Assembly (NCBI GenBank): GCA_963678705.1
Contig: OY783204.1
Location: 15,014,759-15,078,758 of the forward strand
Direction: 5' to 3'
DNA: 64,000 nt
DNA from: Panorpa germanica
Lineage: Eukaryota > Arthropoda > Insecta > Mecoptera > Panorpidae
In this document: positions 45,709-57,832 of the stretch, piece by piece
How the letters are laid out: each line of letters starts with the position of its first letter
Numbering within the stretch: position 1 is the first letter of the stretch
The notes under the pieces: model-generated
The model's database searches: none
What the model saw: the letters and a program-made list of their open reading frames with translations, nothing else
What the model was told of the DNA's origin: nothing
Translations under genes and position numbers: made by a program

Positions 45709-46675
45709 AGGGCTTCAGTATCCGACCGGGACTCGGAGCCGAAATCCGGGAGTAAAACCCGACGGATCCGGGTCCGGTTACAAAACAAAATTATTGTTGA
45801 GCTCGGTCATAAAGAGCTAATTTTACCCTGCAAAAACCTGTTTTCGTTAAATAATAGACATTTACTGAACGAGCTTTGTTCTGTTCACAAATTCTGGACT
45901 TAATAGATTTTGTAGTGTTGAAATGATTTTGTACATAATGAATGAACTTGAATCTACCAAATTTGCAGTTAAAGTTCGAAACCTTAATGACACAACACTA
46001 TATTCAGCCGGCATCACACCGAATTATATGAAGAAAAAGATAGCGGATTCAATAAGTCAAATAGCATAGCGACTGAATTGCTGTAAAACATTGAGAAACG
46101 GCTGAATGATAAAATGCCTTGAAACTTATTGAATTTATTTAAGTCGTTCAAACAGCTCAATTTTGTTTCTTCAAAACGAACCTTAAGTTTAGCTACACAG
46201 CTAATGAATAGACTTTCCGCGAAGTTGGCAGTCCATTCTACGGATAACTTGGATAAGTCGTTATTGGTTGATGGGGGCTTATGATTTTGGAAAGTTAAAG
46301 CAGGAGTTTGCTCTTTTTATAAATACAAAAAAGCGAACCTTGAAGTTAGAGATGCTTTATGACGCGAAGTTCACAATAAAATCTACTTGGCCGTATAACG
46401 AACGAATATTCTGGGATCTGCAAATTTGTGCAACAAACTTAGATTGGCATTCTGGGATAAGTCCCTTAATGCTTTGGTGTTTCTTGAATATCACTATATT
46501 GTTATTTAAGTAGTTATTAATAACTCAAATAATAAATGAATTGCGATAAATATTTGATAATTCAGATGTTTTCATATGTTTCTGTTTTGGAACCGACCCG
46601 GATCCGGATTCGTCGGGTTCTTAAAATATTGGACCCGGCGGGACCGGACCGGACCAGGCGGGTACTGAAATCCCG
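45709..46675 (+). mobile_element. hAT transposon remnant with degenerate C-terminal transposase
   Basis: Ends agggcttcagtatccgaccg (left) and, read from the other strand at the right, gggatttcagtacccgcctg: imperfect inverted repeats with GC-rich gacccgg subterminal repeats. Inside, plus strand: FVSSKRTLSLATQLMNRLSA (about 46160-46220), then NERIFWDLQICATNLDWHSG shifting to SLNALVFLEYHY (about 46395-46500). That is the hATC dimerisation region (family pattern SERIFS..G.I....R..L....LNALVFLKYH). Stops at about 46112 and 46281, and a frameshift near 46470. At under 1 kb, most of the transposase is deleted. Target duplication not resolved. Confidence 0.65.
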
Positions 46676-46959
46676 GGTTTTCAGAAGCCAGTGCAGTCCA
46701 CTAACTAGTTCCGAAAGATTAGTAAAATAATATGAACATATATTGGCAACATTGTTTTGTCATTTAGTCCACTTTTACTTGATCAAATATATCAACAAAA
46801 TGTTAGTAAATATGCGACATATCTCAGGCACCTGAATTCGTTCAGATAATACTACAAAATAAATAATTACTGAAATTGGTTGGAGTTGATTGAGATGTTT
46901 GGTAAACAAAAGAAGCAGTTTATCCCATTCATCATATCACATCAATTTTAAATTTCTCT

Positions 46960-47760
46960 CGGATCGAATTTGGATGTAACACTAGTAAAAGATATAAAAC
47001 ACATAAGAAGGACAGCAAGGTTTAGATTGGGAAATGAGGAAAAAGGAAACAAATACTGTGAGAGTAGTGAGGAAAGAAAGTGTAGAGTGTGCGGAACGGA
47101 GGACGAAACACTGGACCACATTAAGTTTGAGTGTAAGGAAAAAGTAGTGAGCGGAATGAATATTGGCCAGCTATTAAAGGGAGGCAGTGAAGGAAAGAGG
47201 TGGATGGCGGAAATAGAAAAAAGGAAAGAAAAAACAGAACAATAAATAAGCTCGTGGCTGGGTTGCATAAGGAACATGAAGAGAGAGGAAGTACCAAAAG
47301 AGGCAGTGAAGGGAAGCAGGAGAAAGAAGGAAGTAGCGAGGAAACAGTTAAACTTCAGTCCAGAAAAATAGAGGATTTTCGGAAAGGAGATAAGGACAAG
47401 AGGTAGATGACGGAGATAGAGACAATAATAACATAGTAAAGGTAGAGAGTCAAGAAGAAATAGTAAAGTAAGAGAGTTAAGAGGAAATAGTAAAGATAGA
47501 GCGTCTATGCCTGTAATAGACATAAGTGGAGAAGTGAAAACGAAGAGAGAAGGCAGGAAGGATAGTGAAAAGATAATAGAGGGTTTGTCGAGAGGAGACA
47601 AGGAAGGCAAGAGGTGATAGATGAAGATACAGACAATAAGGAAGGAGAAGCAGGAAACAGTGTGAATAAAGGAGGAGTAGGGGACAGAAGAGAGAATATC
47701 AAGAAAAGAAGAAAGAGAAAGTACTATTCGAAGTAGTAATAGTCTTAGTAGTAATAGTTT
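46960..47760 (+). mobile_element. 3' end of a LINE (CRxC zinc-knuckle family), copy C
   Basis: 46970-47245 encodes IKHIRRTARFRLGNEEKGNK and CRVCGTEDETLDHIKFECKE, the best-preserved knuckle of the three copies, then a shared LLKGGSEGKRW block also seen in copy B. A long purine-rich tail follows (47250-47720), including three 27-bp tandem units at 47435, 47462 and 47489. No complete RT is present. Confidence 0.75.
47435..47515. repeat. 27-bp purine-rich tandem repeat, three units
   Basis: agtaaaggtagagagtcaag and close variants start at 47435, 47462 and 47489 within the LINE tail. Confidence 0.8.
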
Positions 47761-47764
47761 AAGT

Positions 47765-50060
47765 TTAGTTTTGTAACTTTGAATTTATATGATATGCATT
47801 AAGAAATTTAATAATGTAGATTGTAAAGCCGAAATGCACACAATTAATATAATTAATATATATGTACTAGTAAACCAAAATTGGTTATCTTACTGTGATA
47901 TAAAAATTAAAAAAAACATTTAGCAATGATTTTCCAAAAAAATCATAATTTAATCTCACATCAAAATTGTAAGAATTTTGTCGTGCAATATTCATGTTTA
48001 TTCGCTAATATTTCCGCCATTGTTTATTTTCTTATGCAAATATATTTACCAATGTAATATGGTAGTATATTGTATTTTTTTTTATGCTAGTTTTCTCTAA
48101 CCCCTTAAATAGAAACATAACATTTCTTCTTACCATAATTTTTCCTGTATTCATTCGTGCAATATTACTTATTTATAAAGTACATAATATTATTACTTCC
48201 GTGTACAATTTAATAAAGAAATTTGTTTATATTGTATATAGTGTTGCCATGTAATGTACATATCAGTGTGTGTATTCTCATGACAGCGAGATTGAGTAAC
48301 GTAATTTAATTCTGAAGCTATCTGCATGTGTATTGTGTTCCACAGCGGTTGATAATCTTTTTTCAACCCAAGACAGTTATAATTCGGAATACATATTCGA
48401 TTCATTAATTGGGCTTATTTACATAATGTTACGTCACGTTAACCATTTCTTGCTTACTCGTTTTATGGGTTTCTAGATGAAATTGATTGTCCTTTTCATT
48501 AGTAAAACATCTCCGAAATTTGAGTGTTAAGATAACAAAACAAATAACACTCACAATACTCGAGTTGTATGCATTGCAGCGGTATTCGACAGGTTTGTCT
48601 GGACTATAATTTTGTTTGCTTGCATTTGGGAGTTATCTCAGTATTGAATCAAATAGTGTTAATACTGTTACATATAAGTGCATGCTCAATACATATTTCG
48701 ATCTTTCGGAGATGTTTTATTAGTGAACTGGACGATGAATATACTCGTCTGAACCATTAGATAATATGCAGAATAGCATATACTTCTTTTTCAGACCAAT
48801 AACCCGGTAAAAAATTGTCTTGATGTACAGTTTCATATTTGCTAGCTTGCCATAAGCTGATTCGAAGGTTCATTTTCTACTTCTCATATAGAAATTGTCT
48901 TGCAATGCCATTTTCACTTTTGCACATTTTCTACCTGGGTAAATTAATTTCCGTTTAATGACTTGCTGTTATTAATTCTTTATTTTTATCTTCCATTTAT
49001 CTCTTTATGAAGATATTCAGCAACATGTATGTAAAAAGGTTATTTATGTACTTGCGTTATAATTATTATAAAGCATCAATGAGTAGGAGGGTCGCGATGG
49101 TGTGTGCAGAAGGGTCTTGTTGTGGGACTGTCTAGAGCTTTAGGAATCATTAATCCTAAAGCTTGCTAGATGGTTTATGGATGGTAGTTCTAACGTTAAT
49201 AATGCTATGTTGACATTACTGAAAAATTAAAAGTATCTACAATTGCATTTTTTTCTAAACTTTATCTTGGAATAACTAACTATATTACTAAGTTTTAGTC
49301 TAGAAATGATTTGATGTATATTCACTTTTACTTTTTTTTTTGTGTGTCATTTATTTTGGTGTGTTAGGTATAACATTGAAGTCGATTTTCAATATAAAAT
49401 TTGTCCTTCAAACATGAGTAAACGCATTGGATTTAGGGAATAGTTAGTGTAACTTCACATTAAATCCATGCGAATAAACTTGAAAGAGTTCCACGGATTT
49501 GAAAAATTAATTAGGAAAATAGAAAATGCACATTTCTATCACATCACATCTTCGCTACCGATGTCTGGACAAATTTGGGGGTATGTATGAAACTTTTTTT
49601 TGAAGATCAGGGGTATAATAAATAAATTTTGACAATTTCTTAACTAATCAATGTGAAGAATGAAAAACACTTTCACATTCACTTTCACAGTTTTGGCACA
49701 AAATCGAGAAATTATGTAATTTGAAATGTAAGCAAAGTTGCAAACGATTTTGAGTTACAAAGTGTAGAAAATTGAGACGTCTATCAAATTGATAATAACT
49801 ATTCTTATCTTAAAATCCACTGGTAAGGAGATATTGCAATAATAATTAGAATGGAGGCTATCACTTAAAAAAAAAAACTAAATAAATTTTAGAACAGGTT
49901 CTAAAGCATAAATAATTTTCATAACATATACATATACATATATTCAGAAAAAATGTAACTTAACAAAAATTACTAACCGGTTCTTAATTTTAATACGTTA
50001 TTCATCCAAATTTAAGTAAGAAGAGATGGCTTAGAAATGAGTCCCGCAAAATTATATTAA
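47765..50060. other. AT-rich, no gene seen
   Basis: 2.3 kb with only short open frames lacking recognisable motifs. Confidence 0.4.
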
Positions 50061-50063
50061 CTA

Positions 50064-50392
50064 CTAGCTGTCCCGGCCACGCGTTGCTGTGCCTAACGTT
50101 TTTGTCATATTACATTACATAGCGCCATCTATTGAATATTTACTCAATCTAGTCAACAGATGTCGCCATCATCGTCGCCAGATGTCATATGTCATATACA
50201 GATAATTAATAGACAATAAGATAATTTTGCAATCATAAATTGAGATGTAAGCTATCCTATCTTTCAAGTTGTATCAAACTGCACACGGTGTACAAATTTG
50301 ATTAAAATCGGTTAAGTAGTTTAGGAGTCCATCGCGGACAAACTCGGACAAACATGTGACACGTAATTTATATATATTAAGATAATCAGAAT
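50064..50392. repeat. Widespread arthropod repeat (ctagctgtcccggcca..)
   Basis: Starts ctagctgtcccggccacgcg and runs through ttgattaaaatcggttaagt and catcgcggacaaactcggac to ttatatatattaagata. These are hallmark phrases of a repeat common in insect genomes. The class is not assigned here; LINE 3' end or Helitron-like are options. Confidence 0.7.
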
Positions 50393-50399
50393 CAAAAGT

Positions 50400-50700
50400 A
50401 ATCATTGTAAAACTCCAGCTCACCTGTACAAAATTAATATTAAATCTGACGATAGATGAAGATATTGTGGTGAATGTGGTGAAGAAGGAACTTTGGATCA
50501 TATTATATTTGAATGCATAAATTGTAGTCTACAAAGATCAAAATTCAATAGTGAAATATTAGATGTGATTAAAAATTTTCCTGTTAATACTAATATTTTT
50601 TGTTAAAAAATTGAATTATAAATTATAAAAGATGTATAAAAAATGTTTGATGGTGGCTATAACGAATAAAAGTCAAGGCAAATAAATAAATAAATTTGAA
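50400..50700 (+). mobile_element. 5'-truncated LINE 3' end
   Basis: Encodes a C-terminal knuckle remnant RYCGECGEEGTLDHIIFECI (about 50455-50520), a nonsense-bearing tail, a 3' UTR and (aata)n at 50680-50700. It abuts the preceding repeat almost directly. Confidence 0.7.
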
Positions 50701-50704
50701 TAAT

Positions 50705-52140
50705 TCGCATTTGTCTATAAAATTTGTATTAAAATTAAGAACATTTTTAACAGTGATAGTAAACAAAATTTACGGAATCAGCTCATTCAAATTAGTTGGA
50801 AAAGTTTATTTACCAGTTTTTTTGTCAATTTTTTCCATTAAGTGATTTCAAAACATATTTCTGAATAGTAGAGCTTCTCCATTTAAAGGGTGTCTCAAAT
50901 AAAACATTCTGCTACACCTTATAAAACTTATGAGATTATACTAAATTCGTCGCTCTTATTGGAGTATATTTTTAAATACATTTCTTTTCTACTTCTAAAT
51001 GTGCTTTCAGGTTTATTAAATCAACTGTTTTGCTCAGTTCTAACAACTGAAACATTTTTTTTTATAATTTTCCTCGTTTGTAATTAATTTTTGACGATCT
51101 TTAGACTTAGATGCTTTTAAAGGACTATTTTCACAAAGTTAAGCTGCTTTACCTATACACACGCCTAGCGGTCGTACTCGGTTTATAAAAATAGGTATTT
51201 TAGTTTAGGCCGAACTACGAGTATGTCGCATTAACATTTGTCAATAATATTTATTTGAGGTATCGTATAATGTAAAATGGCGTCACTTAAAAGTTACAAA
51301 AGAAGCATTAATCTAAATAACAACGTTTTAATTTTAATCTCGGTTTTCTAATACGTTGCATATGTTTACTTCATGAAAAAGGTTATCAACTACTGATATG
51401 CGATATAGACCTAGAACAGCATCGAGATACTCCGGAAGTCATAATTAAATTATGTTTTAAAAGCACACACAAGAATATAGAACAAGTTAGAAGATTAGGG
51501 AGTGACAGAGAGAGACAAACATAACGAGAGAGAATGTGTTGAAACTAAAGCAAAGATACAAACATACAATATGTACCTGTAGTAGTGAGTAGTGGTACAA
51601 AAAGTTGACAAGTATAACACTGTCAAAGAGATCGGAAGTTGCATCTTCTGGAGAATGTTAATGCCCTGGTACCTAATTGTATTAGCAATTGGGCTGTGAG
51701 CGGAAATGAGTTTAATTCATATGGAATAGAAAGGAAACAATGATAACGGAAGTAAAACATAATATGGTATGTTTGTGTATTGACTTCATTAAATTATTTA
51801 ATTATAATTAAATTATTTATCGTATATTCCCTGTCTTACATTTGTACTTTTACTTTTACTTAGTGATAAATTGCCTATTTATATTTCATGCACGTATAGG
51901 TTTACAAGCACATGGAAATAAATTATTGATCATGGCTACAGTCTTCAGATTCTGGTTTCAAGATTTGTTAATATCTTGTGAATGGAGAAAATTATTTAAT
52001 ATCTTGAGAGGAACTGAAATATTGTATTTATTCGTTTTTTACGTTTTTTATTTATGAGAATTCGTCTTTTCGAGGTTTTGAAGGATAATTAGTTTATCAA
52101 ATCAATAAGAAGTGTAGCTACTTCACTTGAGTAGCTCCAG
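50705..52140. other. AT-rich, no gene seen
   Basis: Nothing supported. Confidence 0.4.
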
Positions 52141-52379
52141 TGAAGTAGCTATGGTGTAGCACTGTGTGCAATGCGCAAGGGCACACCAGGTGTGGGGGCA
52201 CTTGAACAAGTGAACTGAGAAAATTCAAAAAGCAATACTTGCAATTAACTAACAGTAATGGATCACTGAGATCCACTACTCACAAGCCAGTAGTACAGTG
52301 TCACAAAATTTATTTAATATCATTAAGTTGATGGCGTTTAAATTTTCATAGTTAATAGTTAAAAAAAAAAAATAGTAAT

Positions 52380-52745
52380 ACCATATTATTGAGTATAACT
52401 GATGTAGAATCTGGCCCGTAGGTAGTGGGTCTAAATACTTTATATCACTCAATATCTATTAAAGACCTTACAAGAAAATTACTCCTAGAAAAGTATGGTT
52501 GCTTGAAAAGCGAGTTTTGTTATATACACTGTAACAATGTTGTTTCTGACATTGCCAGTAACAACAGTGTCGAAAGGTCATTCAGTAAATTGTAAATAAT
52601 TAAAGATTATAAAGCAAATATTCTTAACCAATGAACTTGCCATTGAGCATGAAGAATAGCTGCAAAAATGTAAGGATGTAGGACAATTAATACATGAATT
52701 TTGTAGTATAGAAGAAGGGGAAATAATTTTAATTTTTAAATGCAG
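52380..52745 (+). pseudogene. hAT transposase C-terminal fossil
   Basis: Plus-strand remnant around 52530-52650 reading NNSVERSFSKL*IIKDYKAN and ILNQ. This is the hATC signature (family: SxERSFSKLKxIKxxxR) of hAT/ZMYM-type transposases, with one nonsense codon and a frameshift before it (LTLPVTTVS lies in another frame). A decayed QLIHEFCSIEEGEI follows. Ends were not identified. Confidence 0.65.
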
Positions 52746-52751
52746 CATACG

Positions 52752-52960
52752 AGGTGCGGCTATTAAATAACGACACTGACGCTGTGACACATTAGTTTGA
52801 TTTACATATTTACTTATTAGTATCTTCAATAAACACGCCTCCTCTATCGCTACAATGCTCCATGCGAATCTTCCATTGTTCGAAATAGTCCTGCAAGTCT
52901 TCTTCTGTGAGCTCCTTCATGACTCCTGCAGCTTTTCTTTCAGTAAAATGTAAAAGATGA
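52752..52960 (-). mobile_element. Mariner 3' end remnant
   Basis: Terminus tacgaggtgcggctattaaa at 52750-52769. The minus-strand C-terminal transposase reads KELTEEDLQDYFEQWKIRME then HCSDRGGVFIEDTNK, matching the FEQWK.RM..C...G.YIEGD ending of mariners. Only the last ~45 residues and one end survive. Confidence 0.75.
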
Positions 52961-53341
52961 TCGAAAAGAAGATGAAAATGTAAAATGAGAAAGATGATCT
53001 AACACTGTGAAATTGTACTTTACTAGATACTTCGAGTGTGACAGTTTCAGCATGTTTTCGCACACATTTCTTGCATGTTAATATTTCATTATAATATAAA
53101 TTTATTCAATATAAAAATATTAATATATAATCACCAATTTGTGTGGTTTATTATAAAAAAATAATGTTTAGGTTAATTTTGGTTAAAATATAAAAAAGAA
53201 AGAACATGTATGGTTAAAATAAAAAAAGTTATTTTATTTTAATTTACTACCTAATCATATATTAACACCATTTGTAACATTATGGAATGCAATAAAGTAC
53301 TAAAAATTGAGTTTTTTCTAATGAACAGTAATACCCCAATA

Positions 53342-53384
53342 GTTGACCGCCATTAGCCGCAGGTTGCGGGTAATGGCGGTCAAC
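53342..53384. repeat. Near-perfect 43-bp hairpin
   Basis: Outer arms gttgaccgccatta / taatggcggtcaac and inner arms ccgca / tgcgg are separated by one g-g mismatch and a ggt loop. gtgaccgccattcc recurs at about 53545. Confidence 0.95.
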
Positions 53385-53566
53385 GAAGGGTTTCAAAAAA
53401 CGATAGAAAAATTACAAACGCTTCATAGATTGATAATGTGTATGGTAATTATCTAAAGTTCACTAAATAAGCTATATGTAAAAGGTCAGTTACTTTTACC
53501 CTAAGTCCTTAAAATAAGAAAATATTTCGATTACTGCATAAGTGACCGCCATTCCCCCATCTTCCC

Positions 53567-53625
53567 CTAGTAGTTCTTCGGTGATAGAACATCGAAAACA
53601 GTCTGACGTTAAATAAATTAAATTT
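53567..53625 (+). repeat. SINE tail fragment
   Basis: agttcttcggtgatagaaca, then tctgacgttaaataaa, matches the 3' tail of the SINE at 29499. Confidence 0.75.
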
Positions 53626-53639
53626 AAGAAAAATACATA

Positions 53640-54740
53640 TGCTCGTATATATACACTCGTATTTTGCAAAAATCAAAATGCTTGTGAGTTATTTATATTA
53701 CGGCGCTGAGTATCTGTCTTGTAGTTTTTATATACAGCTGCTTAATTCTTCATTGTACTACTATACAATTACTTGGAGAAATCAACTAAATTTGTATTGA
53801 TTACGTCTTTATGTAACATGTAAATGTTAGTATTGTCTATGTTAAACATGGGGGAATTCAATTTATGAAGCTTTATGTAGATTCACTCGAAATCCAAATT
53901 AAATCTTTTGTTTCATGAAATGAGAACCTATTCTACGCAACTAGAGTGTAGGCTTCGTGCGTGATGCTTATATGAAGATAATAAAACAACAAATTAATCC
54001 AAACATTATAGGGTGACTATAAATAAACACGATTATCTTGTCTTATAGTACAGAATAATACATCATCCGAATCCCTCAGATAATATGAGATTATATATTT
54101 CCTCGTATTTACACTATATTTGTTGGTAGCATTGTTTTAATGTTAATTTTACCGCGGTATCGTTTTATAAATATACTTTACGCAAGTAAATCTCTCTTTA
54201 TCCATACTGAGTAGTTGATTTAAGTTATAATTGATGTATAATGTTTGATTTTTATGTCCTTATGCTCCATCACTGCTGTTTAATTGTTTATTAAAAGATA
54301 ATCAAATAAAATTTATGGCGCTATTTATAATTTTGTAAATAGCGAAAAAGTTGATTTTGGGGTGTCATATTGATACATATTTTTGTAAAATATTATTTAT
54401 AAAATCTTGTGGTTTAAACAGGGATCGAAAAAATAACGCCACGTAATATAAATAACTTAGAATAATGATTCAAATTACTTAAGGATAATTTTTACTGATA
54501 CGTAGTTAATTAACGTCACGCAATATAACGCCTATAGCAGTATCGTATAACGGTATATAACGATATCCAAAAAAATGATGTTAATATCGTTGTCAAATTA
54601 TATAACACAAAGAACTGTTATTTTAGCATTATGAAAAGTGTTTATTATTGATAATATATAGATTGAATCGTTATTTTTAAGTTGTCGTGTATTTTTAAGT
54701 TACGTTTTTTTTTGGTCCCTAGTTTAGAAAACGTATCTAC
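53640..54740. other. AT-rich, no gene seen
   Basis: Nothing supported. Confidence 0.4.
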
Positions 54741-54745
54741 CTTTA

Positions 54746-55128
54746 GGTCCTCCGCACACAAGTTGACTGATTGCAAACTAGTCGAGCCGTGGTTCGTGAC
54801 ACTATATAATTTTTAACAATAGCAGAATAGGGTATTTTTTTGTGTCGTATTTGTATGTACGTATGTATTTAAATACTTTTGAATAGAATTTGTGTACATC
54901 TCTGTTCATGATGTCACCATCAAATGCATGCAACCAAACATACCCTGCAACCGAGAAACCAAGTCGCTGAAAACGTGCTCAAAACGAGTTTAGTTTCGTT
55001 CGTGCCGTGTGTTTTCTCTCACTGATATACACCTTCGTTCTCTCACTAACAACACAGTTCCATTCTCATTCGGTTTGGGCAGATTCGGGGCTAAGGTTTG
55101 CAATCAGTCACCCCATGTGCGGAGGACT
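54746..55128. mobile_element. PIF/Harbinger-type MITE (383 bp)
   Basis: Ends ggtcctccgcacacaagttg..gactgattgcaaac (left) and, on the opposite strand, agtcctccgcacatggggtg..gactgattgcaaac: about 33-bp inverted repeats. A TTA target duplication (54743-54745 and 55129-55131) fits PIF/Harbinger. No transposase frame. Confidence 0.85.
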
Positions 55129-55131
55129 TTA

Positions 55132-56030
55132 CAATTGATTTTAGACTCATAAAATGAAAATGATAGAAAACTATTTAATTTTGTTGCTAATTTCATCACT
55201 ATTTGAAAAATAGTTTAAAACAAGATCATTTCTCTAGGTAGCATTCTGTATACTGCGCCATACGTTTTTTCGTGAAAATATTCAGATAAATCTAAAAATT
55301 AAAAATTACTGGAATTGGTTGAGATTCTTTGTGAACGAATTCTTAGATACATAGTTATACAGAAACAATTAGAAGTGGGTCACAGTTTATTCACTTTATC
55401 GGGTATGCAAAACTTTACACAATATTGCAAATTATAAGTTACCTAATAGACTTTTAAAAGTAGGGCATTTAAAACTATTTTATAAAATATATTTCTAAAT
55501 GAGACATACTTACAGGAAACGTATCGATATATAATAAAATTAAATGACTTCACAGAAGATTATTTACAATTAAAAGTACGAACGTCGAATAATTCAATTT
55601 GTCAGTGCTATTAAATGTTCTAAATGAAATTTGGTTATCTAGTTGCCCCTGTGGGTATAAAACTGAACTGGACAGATTTTAAACAATTTTCTGAAAATAG
55701 TATGTAATGACTTACATCAAAATTATGAACTTTTGTCCAGTTAGATTCGTGTTTTGAACTACTATACGGCGTAATTAATGGCAAACTATTGAAGAAGCCC
55801 ACAAGTACAGTTAAATTGTGTATATATATTAATAAATGAAGCTTTAATGCAAGACTTAATTGAAATTATAATTTAAGCAGCTTTCGTTTACTTCGTAAGT
55901 TATCTTTATACATTTTGTATATTATTTTCAAGAGTTACTTATTATTAAACTATGATATGATATATTTTTTTTCTCTTTATAATACATTCATATTGTAAGC
56001 AATTTATATAAGTAAAGAATTATTTTATAA
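55132..56030. other. AT-rich, no gene seen
   Basis: Nothing supported. Confidence 0.4.
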
Positions 56031-56042
56031 CGAAACGTTTTT

Positions 56043-56320
56043 GACGACACAGTGGGCGAGAGCATTGATGCTTGACGCTGACTGTTATGTCTTCGGGGTC
56101 GATCTCCGGACTAGATATATATTTTCTGGGTTTGTTTATTATCAACTTATATTGATTATGTGCAAACATAATTGTACACTTATTAGGGAGCGGTGTACGA
56201 ACATATATAAGGCCCCGACATCACAAATAGTGCCAACATTAAAGGAGGTCGTCGGTGATAGGACTCAGCATCGGAAATAGGTGGACTTAAATAAATTATA
56301 TAAAAAAACAAAAAAAAAAG
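56043..56320 (+). mobile_element. tRNA-derived SINE, full length (278 bp)
   Basis: gacgacacagtgggcgagag head, B-box-like ggggtcgatctccgg, the same tail as at 29499, and a long A-rich tail. An 11-bp target duplication, gaaacgttttt, flanks it (56032-56042 and 56321-56331). Confidence 0.93.
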
Positions 56321-56539
56321 GAAACGTTTTTTAATTTAATATTTATTTTCAGTCACAAATTTCTTTAGAAATAATGGTTACGTTTTTAACTGATCTTACA
56401 GAGCTTGTTTCTTGAATGAACATTAAACATATTAAACCTTTCTTATACAATTTTGTTTAGAGTAGTACACTTAAAGAAAACGTAACATGTAATATTGACA
56501 GTTACAGTAACATTGAAATGGGTTTCCTTTAGAGTTATT

Positions 56540-56835
56540 TGATGATCATGGATGCCACAGGGAATTAGGAAGGAGATACCTTCATCATTGAGAATTAAAG
56601 TTCATAAAGTCTGGTTATCCAGGACTACGGGGACTATGATGGTCTATGTACCTCACCTCGAGTTATCGGGAACCATGTAGTTTGGAAACTAGCTGCTCAG
56701 AGCAACAATAAAACGAAAGATGAGAATGACACAAACTCTATTCCTGCCACATCTCCTGCCTTCGCGTCTGTATCCTGCAGGACTCCTGGACGTGACACGA
56801 ATCCACATCACTTTAATTCAGCGGTTTCGAACTGT
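56540..56835. other. GC-richer unassigned segment
   Basis: Stands out from AT-rich flanks (ctcacctcgagttatcggga, ctgtatcctgcaggactcct). Frames on both strands are short and show no family motif. It may be an old repeat or an exon fragment. Confidence 0.3.
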
Positions 56836-56899
56836 TACTACCGAAATAAAATTTGATATAAATAAAATATCCTTTCTATATAAACTTTTATTTAAATTG

Positions 56900-57768
56900 T
56901 TCTTCTGGTACATCTAAATTCTTTGTTTTTCTGATAATAAATTTTGTACATATGTTGGTTTTGCAAAAGGTGTTTGTTTGATTTTACATGTTATGTAGAA
57001 TGCTAATGAAAACCGTACCAACCGTGTTTTGTACATGTCGAAGAAAATGTGGCAATGCTATATAATACGAGTACTTCTGGGAACGCATTGTGCTTGTAAA
57101 TATCCAAGAATGAAAATATTCATTTTTTACATTAATACATAACATACAATAAATAATTTTTTTTTTATATATGTATATAATTAAAAAAGTCAGCGCTTTT
57201 CACTGCCAATAGTTTTGTTTCGCAATAATGTCGAGCTAGCGTGCTAGCAAGTGTACCTAATATCATTCAAAATTAATTACAAGTTGTTTTGTGTTTTTAA
57301 TTTTGTTCATTTTAGAAACTTACCATTTCGAATTACGTAAGGGTCATATTTAAATAACAATACCGCTCGAATTATGCTACTCAGAGCAATGATTTTAGTG
57401 CCGTTTTGTATATAATATCTCTGTATGTCAATATGTTGTAAAAATAATGTAGTAAATGCCAGTTTTTGAGGTATGTAAGAAAAACTAAAAAAAAAACACG
57501 CAAAGTTTGGATCAAAATTCGCAGAAACCATTTTTATTACTTGATATGTGGTATATTTACTAATAATTGTTTTTCATATCCGTAGGACCTTTAGATCCAG
57601 TGAAATCGATATTTTTTGGCAGAGTTATCTAAAATAAAAAATCAAATTTAAAATGGCGGCTATTTTAATAGGATGCCCCCGATGAATCCCCGCTTTTGGG
57701 TGTTTTTGACGATAAAATTGCGTGTATACCAAGCCCTTAATTTAACGGTAGTCGAAGACAAGACGCCC

Positions 57769-57832
<64 letters not shown>

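Noticed and set aside
46948..47702. Long minus-strand leucine/serine/phenylalanine-rich frames
   Set aside because: Antisense of the purine-rich LINE tail; composition forces open frames without meaning.
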